Shown here piece after piece: positions 48,118-55,331 of a stretch of 60,984 bases of DNA. The position numbers were made by a program, and so were the translations under genes. Each line of letters starts with the position of its first letter. Within the stretch, counting starts at the first letter, position 1. The notes beneath the pieces are model-generated. The model ran no database searches and was not told where the DNA came from. It worked only from the letters and a program-made list of their open reading frames with translations. This DNA comes from Acinetobacter tjernbergiae DSM 14971 = CIP 107465 (GTDB lineage: Bacteria; Pseudomonadota; Gammaproteobacteria; Pseudomonadales; Moraxellaceae), in contig NZ_KB894379.1 in NCBI RefSeq assembly GCF_000374425.1, positions 1 to 60,984 on the forward strand, read 5' to 3'.

Positions 48118-48696
48118 ATGAACAGTCTAACATTCAATACAGTCACATTGCATCCTATACAACAAAATGATGAGCAAGTTTGGATTACATCTACAGAATT
48201 GGCTCGTACTTTAGGTTATAAACAGGAAAATGCGGTCAGTAAAATTTTCAACCGTAAAGCAGATGAATTTACTAGCAAAATGACGCAAGTGATAGAAAAC
48301 CCGCAGCTACCCAATTTGGGTATGCGGATTTTTTCACTCCGTGGATGTCATTTGATTGCTATGTTTGCCCGTACACCTGTCGCAAAAGAATTCCGAAAAT
48401 GGGTTTTAGATATTTTGGATAGGGAAGTCCAACCTACGACCAAGAATCATAAAACAGAACGTGTGGTTTTAAACGATGCTGTGAATATGCTGGTGGCAAA
48501 GTCTCAACATCTTAATTTTTCAGATGCCTACAAACTCGTTCACCAATGTTTTAACGTAAAAGGTATAGATGAGATCTCAGTTGATCAAATTCCTTTAGCA
48601 GTTGAATACGTCCATCATTTGATTGCTTTGTTTAGCTCAGACAAACAACCAAGCACAATGAATGCCAGAGCAATGGCCGATGCATCTGGTGGCTAA
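48118..48696 (+). CDS. BRO-N-domain phage antirepressor
   Basis: A 192-aa protein whose first 100 residues form a BRO-N/antirepressor domain (VWITSTELARTLGYKQENAV, FSLRGCHLIAMFARTPVAKEFRKWVLDIL). Antirepressors of this type lift repression of lytic genes or compete with Arc/Mnt-type repressors, as in the P22 immI region. The adjacent divergent Arc-like gene matches that pairing. The C-terminal half has no recognised domain. Confidence 0.85.
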   Translation: MNSLTFNTVTLHPIQQNDEQVWITSTELARTLGYKQENAVSKIFNRKADEFTSKMTQVIENPQLPNLGMRIFSLRGCHLIAMFARTPVAKEFRKWVLDILDREVQPTTKNHKTERVVLNDAVNMLVAKSQHLNFSDAYKLVHQCFNVKGIDEISVDQIPLAVEYVHHLIALFSSDKQPSTMNARAMADASGG

Positions 48697-48857
48697 CTGG
48701 GTGGTGGAGGCAGTTTGGTGCGGCTGTAAGAGGCATTAATCCACACATGGGCTCTGCAATCCATGATCATTTCAATGATGGCGGATTTGTCGCATGGACG
48801 TTTATTGAAAAAGAAAAACAGGTGGAGTTAAGAAAGAGCATTGATACACATCCTTAG
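48690..48857 (+). pseudogene. Remnant of a phage gene after the antirepressor
   Basis: A 55-codon frame without a start overlaps the end of the antirepressor gene: GINPHMGSAIHDHFNDGGFV then AWTFIEKEKQVELRKS and TAG at 48855-48857. It looks like the C terminus of a deleted neighbour. Confidence 0.4.
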
Positions 48858-48901
48858 CGCCAATGGATCGTTATCATTTATTAAATAATCATTCTTAGTC
48901 T

Positions 48902-48925
48902 TGGGATGGCGGGAGTCGAACCCGC
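48902..48925 (-). other. Isolated tRNA/tmRNA T-arm-like 3' end
   Basis: On the minus strand GCGGG-TTCGACT-CCCGC (T stem and loop) is followed by the 7 bases CATCCCA, as in the 3' end of a tRNA or of tmRNA (ssrA). No other tRNA parts are found upstream on that strand. It may be an old attachment-site scar from another integrase specificity, and it lies just after the integrase gene. Confidence 0.45.
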
Positions 48926-48931
48926 GTTCGC

Positions 48932-48957
48932 AAAAGCTGCTTGTTCAAGCGGCTTTT
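48932..48957 (-). terminator. Hairpin downstream of Element 1 integrase
   Basis: AAAAGCTGCTTG and CAAGCGGCTTTT pair with one mismatch and a 2-base loop, with T-runs on the minus strand side. It lies about 50 bases after the integrase stop. Confidence 0.6.
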
Positions 48958-49005
48958 TACTTTTTAGATTTAAATATTTGCCTTTCAAATCAAACCGCCA
49001 TTCCA

Positions 49006-50247
49006 TCATTTATCGGAATGGTTCTGCTTATGTTCACCTAAAACTATTTCCTCAATCTTATTCATAGCTGCACGAAGTTTTTTATCACTGATCTGCACAT
49101 AACCAGCGGTGACATCGTTTTGATCTTCGTTCTTGTGATTTAGTAGTTTTTTAATCGTATATTTCCCATAGTCCAGACTTTCGGCAATAGATCCATAAGT
49201 ATGGCGTAGATCATGAAATGTAAACTGGATGCCGCAGCTTTTATTGATCTTAGCCCTAACTTTTGAAATGTTTGTTATGTGACCAGATTCAGATTTTGCT
49301 GAAGGGAAAACCCAGTCATCAGCAATTTGCTTTCTACGCTTCTTCATCAACTCCCAAAGATAAGCACCCATAGGAAGGGTATGAGGTTCATTATTCTTTG
49401 GATCTATTGAAGTTATGTACCCATATTTCAAATCTACAGCAGACCAAGCAAGCGACTCACATTCTTCACGTCTAAAGCCGGTTAGGATTAAAGTGATGAG
49501 AAAGTCTTTGTTAGTCTCAAGCAGCTGTCCACGATCCTCAAAATTTAATACAGCATTGATCCAGTCAGGCAGCTTATCTTCATTGATATATGAACTGCGT
49601 CTACGGATCTTATTCCATGATTTTTTCGCTGTTAAAGTTTTAACAGGGTTAAGTGGGGGAATGATGGGTTGTTCATCATTATCCAAATAGTGTTCGATCG
49701 AAAAATTATAAATAGCTCGAAAGACACGCATACACATATTGGCCTGAGCTTTACTATTAACTGATAGGTCTTTGTGTTTTTCTTGAACCATTGTTCTAGT
49801 AATGTCTTTAAGCTTAGTATCCTTCCAGTCTTTTAAATAGCCATTAACCACATCACGGTAATCTTCCAATGTACGCGGTTTTAATGTACGTTCTCCGATA
49901 TATACCAGATATGCATCATTTAAAGTTGGTTGAGACTTTTCAATATCAAAAACTGATTTGGCGTCTGCAATCTTCTTCTTTTTCTTATCTATAGGTTTTA
50001 TACCCATCGTCATATCTAAAAGAGCTTCTTGAGCAAGTACTCTTGCTTGAGTCAAGGTTATTTGACCATGAATGCCCAGAGTAGACCGAGTAGACCTGCC
50101 ATTAACCTTTTTCTCAACGATATAAGTTTTATATGATGTATTTACACGCACAGCAAAGCCAATTAACTCACTATCACGATAAATCGCAGGAATTAATTCG
50201 AGTTGATCAATAAATGACTTAGTAAGCTTTACTCTGTTTGCAGACAT
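49006..50247 (-). CDS. Tyrosine integrase of Element 1
   Basis: Site-specific tyrosine recombinase, 413 aa. An N-terminal arm-binding region of the DUF4102 type (RDSELIGFAVRVNTSYKTYI), a core-binding SAM-like domain (about 100-190) and the catalytic domain are in order. Catalytic residues are visible: R in LTGFRREECESLAW, HDLRH, H in LLNHKNED and Y in TAGYVQISDKKL. It starts about 160 bases upstream of the chimeric tRNA and reads away from it, with two GTCTACT arm-type repeats between. It should catalyse integration into the anticodon loop of tRNA-CAU. Confidence 0.93.
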   Translation of the reverse strand: MSANRVKLTKSFIDQLELIPAIYRDSELIGFAVRVNTSYKTYIVEKKVNGRSTRSTLGIHGQITLTQARVLAQEALLDMTMGIKPIDKKKKKIADAKSVFDIEKSQPTLNDAYLVYIGERTLKPRTLEDYRDVVNGYLKDWKDTKLKDITRTMVQEKHKDLSVNSKAQANMCMRVFRAIYNFSIEHYLDNDEQPIIPPLNPVKTLTAKKSWNKIRRRSSYINEDKLPDWINAVLNFEDRGQLLETNKDFLITLILTGFRREECESLAWSAVDLKYGYITSIDPKNNEPHTLPMGAYLWELMKKRRKQIADDWVFPSAKSESGHITNISKVRAKINKSCGIQFTFHDLRHTYGSIAESLDYGKYTIKKLLNHKNEDQNDVTAGYVQISDKKLRAAMNKIEEIVLGEHKQNHSDK

Positions 50248-50302
50248 GAGCTAGAATCCGCTTGTTTCACAACATTTAGCATCATATTACATATTCTTTG
50301 CG

Positions 50303-50320
50303 GTCTACTATAGGTCTACT
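50303..50320. repeat. Two GTCTACT arm-type repeats near right end of Element 1
   Basis: GTCTACT at 50303-50309 and 50314-50320, 11 bases apart, between the integrase start and the tRNA. The same heptamer occurs four times near the left end. Likely integrase arm sites. Confidence 0.6.
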
Positions 50321-50404
50321 CAAGAAAAAACTTGTAATTAAAAATGATTTTCGCTAATATTGGATTCAAGCTGAATTGTATAGAATACAAGCAGTTATAA
50401 AGTA

Positions 50405-50483
<79 letters not shown>

Positions 50484-50490
50484 TTTATCA

Positions 50491-50519
50491 AACCTCGTAA
50501 CTACTTGAGTTATGAGGTT
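50491..50519 (+). terminator. tRNA terminator supplied by Element 2
   Basis: AACCTC-G-TAACT and AGTTA-T-GAGGTT pair around a short loop, followed by six T. It starts 8 bases after the CCA end. A different hairpin stands at the same place after the displaced 3' half (60570-60596). Confidence 0.8.
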
Positions 50520-50555
50520 TTTTAGTGCCTGTTGATTGTGTTTCTCACTACCTTT

Positions 50556-50600
50556 GATAGACCGTACTGTGGTCTATCGGTTCGATAATCCGATGGTCTA
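50556..50600. repeat. Left-arm repeats of Element 2 (GATAGACC/GGTCTATC)
   Basis: GATAGACC (50556-50563) and GGTCTATC (50571-50578) form a perfect 8-bp dyad, and GATGGTCTATC follows at 50592-50602. These are likely integrase arm sites. The whole 50484-50883 gap holds no protein gene that I can support. Confidence 0.6.
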
Positions 50601-50883
50601 TCTTGTTGACCGCCTACACAGTGCCTACATATATTCTATGATTTACCCCCAGATCGTTTTCCAAGCATTGTGTCTTGCCATGCGATTTAGGCATGTCGAT
50701 GAATCCATGCTCTTAATGTCATCGCATCGTAAAATGCATGGGAAAACATGATGTGTATGGGGGAATTGTGAGATTGCTTAGATTTCTCAGTTGGGGCAGG
50801 AGTTCTAGGGGAAATTACTGAATGGCGTGGGGGAGTTTTGCTTGTAGAGAACATATCTGTCAGCTTTGCCATTCAGTCTTGTA

Positions 50884-51783
50884 TTAGTTGATATATGCCT
50901 TTAGTCCATCCATCAATTCACTTTGCAAGCTATCAGGACTGACCACATGAATATGTGGCATCCAGTAACGAATTAGTGAAAGAAGCTGTAGTGAACTGAC
51001 ATACTGACTACTAATGAGCAAAGCCCCATTATCCATTTCTTTGACAATTTGTTGATGAGGTAATAGGCTTCGCTGCCTAAAATGATCTGCAACTTCGGCA
51101 CTGATGGTTAAAATGGCTTCCTGTTTGTCCTGTCCAAACCAGATACTTTCTTCTGCTTCTAATTGAGTCAATATTTCTTTGCTATGTTGGAAAATATGTT
51201 GATCGCTGTGAACAACAACGTCTTTGACAAAGCTGAGACGGTAGGCTTTCAACTTCTCATCTTTGACTGCTGCCAAATACCAACAGCTACGATGATTGAT
51301 GAGCTTATAGGGTTCAAGTAGATGATAGCGACCCTTATAATACAGTGTGACTTTGTGTCGATTTAGAATTGCAGGTTCAAGTTGCTCAAATAGAGCTTTG
51401 AACTTTGTGCCATCTTCATTGAATTGCCCTTTGCTTTCGTATACAGATTTTGCATTTTCATTGAGTATTCGACGCAAAAATTGTCTATCCATGTTGGGAA
51501 ATAGGTCAGAAACACCTGAAAGCATTGAAAAATGACGAATATCATTATCATCTAACTGCCCGAAATAATCATCTGGGAGGGCATAAAGTCCTTTCTCATT
51601 CAGTCCTAGCATCGGTAATGCGATCATCAAGCGTTCATTAATATCACGTTGGATGGTACGTCTACAGACTTCATATTTATCTGCAAGCCGTTTGGTATCC
51701 AACGCTTTACCCTCATTTAGTTGGCATAGCATATCAGTAATACGTATTGCTAGTTTTACATGCTCATTTTCATTATCTGTCAT
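50884..51783 (-). CDS. WYL-domain transcriptional regulator
   Basis: A 299-aa regulator: N-terminal winged HTH (LDTKRLADKYEVCRRTIQRDINERL), central WYL domain (VTLYYKGRYHLLEPYKLINH then RSCWYLAAVKDEKLKAYRL) and a C-terminal WCX-like extension. WYL regulators often control defence or mobile-element genes and sense nucleic acid or nucleotide ligands. Upstream lies a region with a perfect 18-bp inverted repeat and an 8-bp dyad, which are likely operators. It reads leftward, towards the tRNA. Confidence 0.88.
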   Translation of the reverse strand: MTDNENEHVKLAIRITDMLCQLNEGKALDTKRLADKYEVCRRTIQRDINERLMIALPMLGLNEKGLYALPDDYFGQLDDNDIRHFSMLSGVSDLFPNMDRQFLRRILNENAKSVYESKGQFNEDGTKFKALFEQLEPAILNRHKVTLYYKGRYHLLEPYKLINHRSCWYLAAVKDEKLKAYRLSFVKDVVVHSDQHIFQHSKEILTQLEAEESIWFGQDKQEAILTISAEVADHFRQRSLLPHQQIVKEMDNGALLISSQYVSSLQLLSLIRYWMPHIHVVSPDSLQSELMDGLKAYIN

Positions 51784-51811
51784 TTGATTTGTCCAAAAAT
51801 GAATTTTCCTA

Positions 51812-51834
51812 TATCTATGGTATCTACATAGATA
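51812..51834. promoter_or_regulatory. 8-bp dyad upstream of the WYL gene
   Basis: TATCTATG and CATAGATA flank 7 bases, 29 bases upstream of the WYL start codon. A plausible autoregulatory operator. Confidence 0.55.
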
Positions 51835-51939
51835 GACAGGTGATGTCGCTATCCATAAAAATCATGCCATATCCCTCTGAAAGCTATTAATTGATTCTTT
51901 TTCCCATTGTCCTATTTGCAACGACATCACCTGTCTATC
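51831..51939. promoter_or_regulatory. Perfect 18-bp inverted repeat in WYL upstream region
   Basis: GATAGACAGGTGATGTCG (51831-51848) and its exact complement (51922-51939) are 73 bases apart. The pair lies in the 334-base gap between the WYL gene and the next rightward gene, so it could control both. The left arm shares GATAGAC with the attachment-arm repeats. A two-site looping operator or a short MITE-like unit are both possible. Confidence 0.7.
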
Positions 51940-52117
51940 CTTCCTGTTAGTCTTTAAATATCAGTAACAAGATGACTTTATGAATACCAAATTTCATTCA
52001 TAAAGTAGAAAATAACTGTACCTTTATTAGGTACAAGTTGTTATGATTTTTATGACTAAAAATACAATTACCTAGTTTGGTTGGAGAGTCAATCCATCAT
52101 TATACAAGGAGAAAACA

Positions 52118-52318
52118 ATGGCACATTATGAAAACCAATCTGACATGTTTATGAAAAGAGCTGAAAGCTGCAAAAAGAACGGAGATCGCTTTTATGCTCA
52201 AGCAAAGCAAGCAAGTAATAAAGACCAATACAACCAGTTGATGGCTCAAGCTCAAGCCCATTATCAAAGTCAAAAAGAGAATGAAGCCAAAGCACATTCT
52301 GGTAAAAATTTTAAGTAA
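52118..52318 (+). CDS. Small hydrophilic protein, 66 aa
   Basis: ATG 52118 after AAGGAG. Very rich in Gln, Lys and Ala (SNKDQYNQLMAQAQAHYQSQ), no hydrophobic segment, probably helical. No family recognised. First gene of a rightward run that continues with the glycine-zipper protein. Confidence 0.6.
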   Translation: MAHYENQSDMFMKRAESCKKNGDRFYAQAKQASNKDQYNQLMAQAQAHYQSQKENEAKAHSGKNFK

Positions 52319-52371
52319 TTCGATAGTTTAAAAACCAATCCGTCAAACATTATTTAGGAAAAGGTAATTTT

Positions 52372-52650
52372 ATGAGTAACTTGGAAAAAGTTGTAAAAGC
52401 ATCAGCAGATCTGACATCAGGATTAGTCACAAGAACGACACAGAAGAATTCAGATGGAAGTACAACGACAACAACTGAAGTAGAACCAAGTAAAGGTGGA
52501 GCTATTAAAGGTGCAATAGCAGGTATGGCCGTAGGTTCAATGATTCCTGTTGTTGGCACAGCAATAGGTGGAGTTGTTGGGGGACTAATAGGTGGTATTT
52601 TTGGACCATCAGATAAAAGTGATAAATCTCATCAGAATAATAATGAGTAA
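52372..52650 (+). CDS. Glycine-zipper small membrane protein, 92 aa
   Basis: Hydrophilic Thr-rich first half, then a glycine-zipper helix pair (GGAIKGAIAGMAVGSMIPVV and GTAIGGVVGGLIGGIFG). The GxxxG repeats suggest oligomerisation in a membrane. No signal peptide. Similar builds occur in holin-like, bacteriocin-like and phage-shock proteins; none is specific here. Confidence 0.6.
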   Translation: MSNLEKVVKASADLTSGLVTRTTQKNSDGSTTTTTEVEPSKGGAIKGAIAGMAVGSMIPVVGTAIGGVVGGLIGGIFGPSDKSDKSHQNNNE

Positions 52651-52742
52651 TATTGCATCAGATAGCCAGAATGGGTCGAGATATGATTTCTTCTCATTCT
52701 GACAATCACTTGTGTAATTAAGGAAGTTTTGCTCACATATTA

Positions 52743-52779
52743 TTTTCATGGTCTATAACCAAGGGAGTGACCATGAAAA
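52743..52779 (+). promoter_or_regulatory. Start-codon-containing 11-bp inverted repeat, copy 1
   Basis: TTTTCATGGTC (52743-52753) and GACCATGAAAA (52769-52779) are perfect complements. The loop of 15 bases holds AGGGAG. The ATG of the next ORF (52773) is within the right arm. In RNA this would bury the start codon; in DNA it could be an operator. Confidence 0.65.
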
Positions 52780-52928
52780 AATTCTGCTTAGTATTTCGTA
52801 TTGTTTCGGGTTTTTCTAGCGTGCAATTAAATCCATTCTATAAATCCAGTGCGAAGATCATTTATAAAATCGTAGACAGGTTTGTAGAAAATATTCCATA
52901 TTTTTCAAGCTCTTTAGTCATCAAGTAA
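52773..52928 (+). CDS. Small basic protein, 51 aa, with hairpin at its start
   Basis: ATG 52773, 51 codons, TAA 52926-52928. Sequence begins MKKFCLVFRIVSGFSSVQLN and is basic and hydrophobic, like a short membrane-active peptide. RBS GGGAG lies in the loop of the inverted repeat that covers the start. Followed by the XRE gene after 14 bases. No family recognised. Confidence 0.5.
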   Translation: MKKFCLVFRIVSGFSSVQLNPFYKSSAKIIYKIVDRFVENIPYFSSSLVIK

Positions 52929-52942
52929 GGAGTAGTAAATAT

Positions 52943-53167
52943 ATGGAAGTTTTACAGCAATGGCTGATAGAGCAGCGTGAAAAAAGAAAATTAACGATTC
53001 AGCAGCTCGCACAAAATTTGAATAAACCTGTTTCATATATACAAGACATTGAGCAGGGACAACATATTTTAGAGATCACTGAATTTTTACGATATTGCCG
53101 TGCTTTGAATGTTGATCACAATCTCGCAATTGAGATTATTCAAGATGAATTGCAAAAACAATCTTAG
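52943..53167 (+). CDS. XRE-type HTH regulator, 74 aa
   Basis: A single HTH_XRE domain: LTIQQLAQNLNKPVSYIQDIEQG. AAGGAG precedes ATG 52943. It is a diverged paralog of the convergent gene at 53164-53418 (shared NKPxSYIQxxEQG, then W/RYC-L and LIQ/IIQxE). Their stop codons overlap by 4 bases, so read-through transcripts would be antisense to each other. Confidence 0.82.
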   Translation: MEVLQQWLIEQREKRKLTIQQLAQNLNKPVSYIQDIEQGQHILEITEFLRYCRALNVDHNLAIEIIQDELQKQS

Positions 53168-53418
53168 CCCTTTGCTTTCTTGATTTCTTCTTGAATTAAA
53201 TCCAAGCCTGTCTGAGGATTAATTCCAAGCGTATTGCAATACCAAACATATTCCACAATATCCAAACGTCTTTCACCTTGTTCGACTTTTTGTATGTACG
53301 AATGAGGCTTGTCCATGCGTTCAGCCAAGCTACGCATAGAAAGATGGTGTAATTTGCGTTCACTCTTGAGCCAATGGATCAGAGTTCGCATCTCGTCAGT
53401 ATAAATACTATTTGTCAT
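53164..53418 (-). CDS. XRE-type HTH regulator, 84 aa
   Basis: HTH_XRE domain with LSMRSLAERMDKPHSYIQKV and EQGERRLDIVEYVWYCNTLG. Starts at ATG 53418, next to three dyads at 53419-53484, which are likely its own operators and those of the divergent gene at 53529. Probably the repressor of this module. Confidence 0.83.
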   Translation of the reverse strand: MTNSIYTDEMRTLIHWLKSERKLHHLSMRSLAERMDKPHSYIQKVEQGERRLDIVEYVWYCNTLGINPQTGLDLIQEEIKKAKG

Positions 53419-53484
53419 GTACCTATTTTGAATACATTAAATAATGTACCCAAAATAGATACATATAGTACCTAAATTGGGTAC
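53419..53484. promoter_or_regulatory. Operator region with repeated GTACC motifs
   Basis: GTACCTATTTTG (53419-53430) pairs with CAAAATAGATAC (53451-53462) at 11 of 12 positions. GTACC-7-GGTAC follows at 53468-53484. The spacing and position between divergent genes fit binding sites of the XRE repressor. Confidence 0.65.
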
Positions 53485-53528
53485 TATTCCTAAACAATTC
53501 TAACCAACCGCTATGTAGGAGAAATGTC

Positions 53529-54098
53529 ATGGGGTTTATGAACAACCTAGCTGCAAGTGTGCTTTCAATTGCAGCTAATTCAAGTGATCCTGAAATACAG
53601 CAATCAGCAGAATCATTAAATAATTTACGTGTTGCCACTATTGGCTATACGGATAATGAAAAACAGCAGATTGCAGCCGCAGAAGAAGCTAAACGCTTTG
53701 AGGAGCAACAGGCAGAAGAGGCTCGTCAAAAAGCCGAAGCTGAAAAACAACGATCAGAGCAAGAACGTCTTACATACTCGCAACCTACGTATAAGCAAAG
53801 CCATTTCATAAAGCCTAAAGAATGGAGAGATAGAGGGGAAGGGCTTTCAGCAATTCGTAATAAGGATGGTACTTATAACTATGGTTATAAGGCGAATAGT
53901 CTTTTAACATTCGTAATGAACTGTAAAGATACAAACCAATTCAGTCCTGTATCATTTGGAAAAGAAACTTATAATGCAGAATTTAGTCAGTGTGATGGGC
54001 TATATAAAGTTTACACTGCATTTGATAATGGGGTTATACATACTAAAATTTCAAATTTGTTAATAGGTGAATATGTTTTTCATACACCTCTACCATGA
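53529..54098 (+). CDS. Hypothetical coiled-coil protein, 189 aa
   Basis: ATG 53529 after TAGGAG. Residues about 50-80 form a strongly charged coiled coil (AAEEAKRFEEQQAEEARQKA). The C-terminal 90 residues form a compact, Tyr/Asn-rich domain with two cysteines. The first 25 residues are mildly hydrophobic. Family not recognised. It is divergent from the XRE repressor and likely under its control. Confidence 0.6.
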   Translation: MGFMNNLAASVLSIAANSSDPEIQQSAESLNNLRVATIGYTDNEKQQIAAAEEAKRFEEQQAEEARQKAEAEKQRSEQERLTYSQPTYKQSHFIKPKEWRDRGEGLSAIRNKDGTYNYGYKANSLLTFVMNCKDTNQFSPVSFGKETYNAEFSQCDGLYKVYTAFDNGVIHTKISNLLIGEYVFHTPLP

Positions 54099-54177
54099 AA
54101 ATTTAGGTAAATAATCATAGTTGTATTTAATTAAATAACTTTGCAGGTGTAATACTATTAGATTGGCATAGATATTA

Positions 54178-54217
54178 TTTTCATGGTGATTCAATCAAGG
54201 AGCAAACACCATGAAAA
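54178..54217 (+). promoter_or_regulatory. Start-codon-containing 11-bp inverted repeat, copy 2
   Basis: TTTTCATGGTG (54178-54188) and CACCATGAAAA (54207-54217) are perfect complements with an 18-base loop holding CAAGGAG. The ATG at 54211 is in the right arm. Compared with copy 1 the last pair changes from C-G to G-C, so pairing is kept while sequence changes. Confidence 0.65.
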
Positions 54218-54378
54218 AACATTATCCAGAACTTGAAAAAGTATGTGAGGTTATAGACAACATTCCTCACCCTAAATGTCAAAACTTGGCAAATAGTATC
54301 CGTATCTGTAATAGCATTGATGCCAGTCATCAGGAAAAAGCTGCTGCTGTACTGATTGCAGCCTTACAATTTATTTAA
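54211..54378 (+). CDS. Small protein, 55 aa, with hairpin at its start
   Basis: ATG 54211 to TAA 54376-54378. Begins MKKHYPELEKVCEVIDNIPH and ends EKAAAVLIAALQFI. Helical, three cysteines, no signal peptide. The RBS AAGGAG is in the loop of the inverted repeat. A terminator follows at 54398-54425, so it is a single-gene unit. No family recognised. Confidence 0.55.
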   Translation: MKKHYPELEKVCEVIDNIPHPKCQNLANSIRICNSIDASHQEKAAAVLIAALQFI

Positions 54379-54397
54379 ATATTGACCTTATTAATAG

Positions 54398-54425
54398 CCC
54401 CCAATGCAGTAACGTGCATTGGGGG
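54398..54425 (+). terminator. Intrinsic terminator
   Basis: CCCCCAATGCA and TGCATTGGGGG form a perfect 11-bp stem with a 6-base loop and a short T-run. Confidence 0.8.
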
Positions 54426-54448
54426 TTTTGTATTTATGGAGCATCATC

Positions 54449-54949
54449 ATGCAACCACAACCTCGTATCCATGACAAAGTGGGCTATTGTCTTGTCGAGA
54501 CTTTGATCTGTAATAAGCTTTCTGAACGTGCCGAAGGGAAACTGCATTATCAAATATGGCAGCATCAAGAAGATAAGTCTTTTGGGATCTCACTTTGCAA
54601 GAATGAATCAAGCGGTGGCTTTAGCGCCGAACTCATTCAAGTCACCGACATTTTACAATGTTTGGCAAATCTCAAAGCCACTGAAAAGCCATTTCATGCA
54701 ACGGCATTCAAATCTCTGTTCTCAGGGAAATCGGCAAATAACCATTGCTTCCTTGCTGCGGTGTTTGTAGATCAGAAACTTGTCCAACCACATCCTATGA
54801 CCGAAAGATTATTGGAAGTTGATGTTCATTTTGAATTGTGGGTAAACCAATTGGAAGACCTTGTATCAACCGACAAAGAGATCACGCCAACCAAAACCAG
54901 TAAAAAACGCCCTGAAAAGGAGATCGAAAATGAAGTACATCAAGCATAA
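54449..54949 (+). CDS. Hypothetical protein, 166 aa
   Basis: ATG 54449 with GGAG upstream is preferred to 54419, which lies in the terminator. Begins MQPQPRIHDKVGYCLVETLI. Central GFSAELIQVTDILQCLANLK and a Lys-rich C terminus (TKTSKKRPEKEIENEVHQA). Cytoplasmic, no family recognised. It overlaps the next gene by 20 bases, so the two are translationally coupled. Confidence 0.6.
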   Translation: MQPQPRIHDKVGYCLVETLICNKLSERAEGKLHYQIWQHQEDKSFGISLCKNESSGGFSAELIQVTDILQCLANLKATEKPFHATAFKSLFSGKSANNHCFLAAVFVDQKLVQPHPMTERLLEVDVHFELWVNQLEDLVSTDKEITPTKTSKKRPEKEIENEVHQA

Positions 54950-55277
54950 GGATGACATCAAATATGTAATCAACCGTGAAATTGCTTTGGCAATATCCAG
55001 TACGATATCTCGACTGGAAACGCAATATGAAGAAGCCTATCAAGCCACCCAACATGGGTGGTTTATTGTATGTGAGCAAGGCAAAGAGTTATTTCAGCCT
55101 TTACCAGAACTGTCTTTTAGTCTTTATGAAAAGATCAAAAATGGCGAGGCTGAATATATAGAGGAATTATCGGATTGGTATGAAATCTATATTTTACTCA
55201 ATGACAATGAGGGCGTTTTGGTGTTCATTCCACGAACATTATTGCCTCAACATTCTTTACCCATGATCTCGAACTGA
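54930..55277 (+). CDS. Hypothetical protein, 115 aa
   Basis: ATG 54930 with AAGGAGA upstream begins MKYIKHKDDIKYVINREIAL. The rest is acidic with LSDWYEIYILLNDNEGVLVF. The frame is open to 54861, but the RBS supports 54930. No family recognised. Second gene of a three-gene run of unknown proteins. Confidence 0.6.
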   Translation: MKYIKHKDDIKYVINREIALAISSTISRLETQYEEAYQATQHGWFIVCEQGKELFQPLPELSFSLYEKIKNGEAEYIEELSDWYEIYILLNDNEGVLVFIPRTLLPQHSLPMISN

Positions 55278-55331
55278 ACGCTGAGTGAGTTACAGCCTAG
55301 AGTTTTAGCACACAGCATCAAGGACGGAAAA

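Noticed and set aside
50080..50095. Two AGTAGAC (inverted GTCTACT) copies inside the Element 1 integrase gene as further arm sites
   Set aside because: They are 9 bases apart, encode the repeated Arg-Ser-Thr of the protein and lie within coding sequence, so coincidence is likely.
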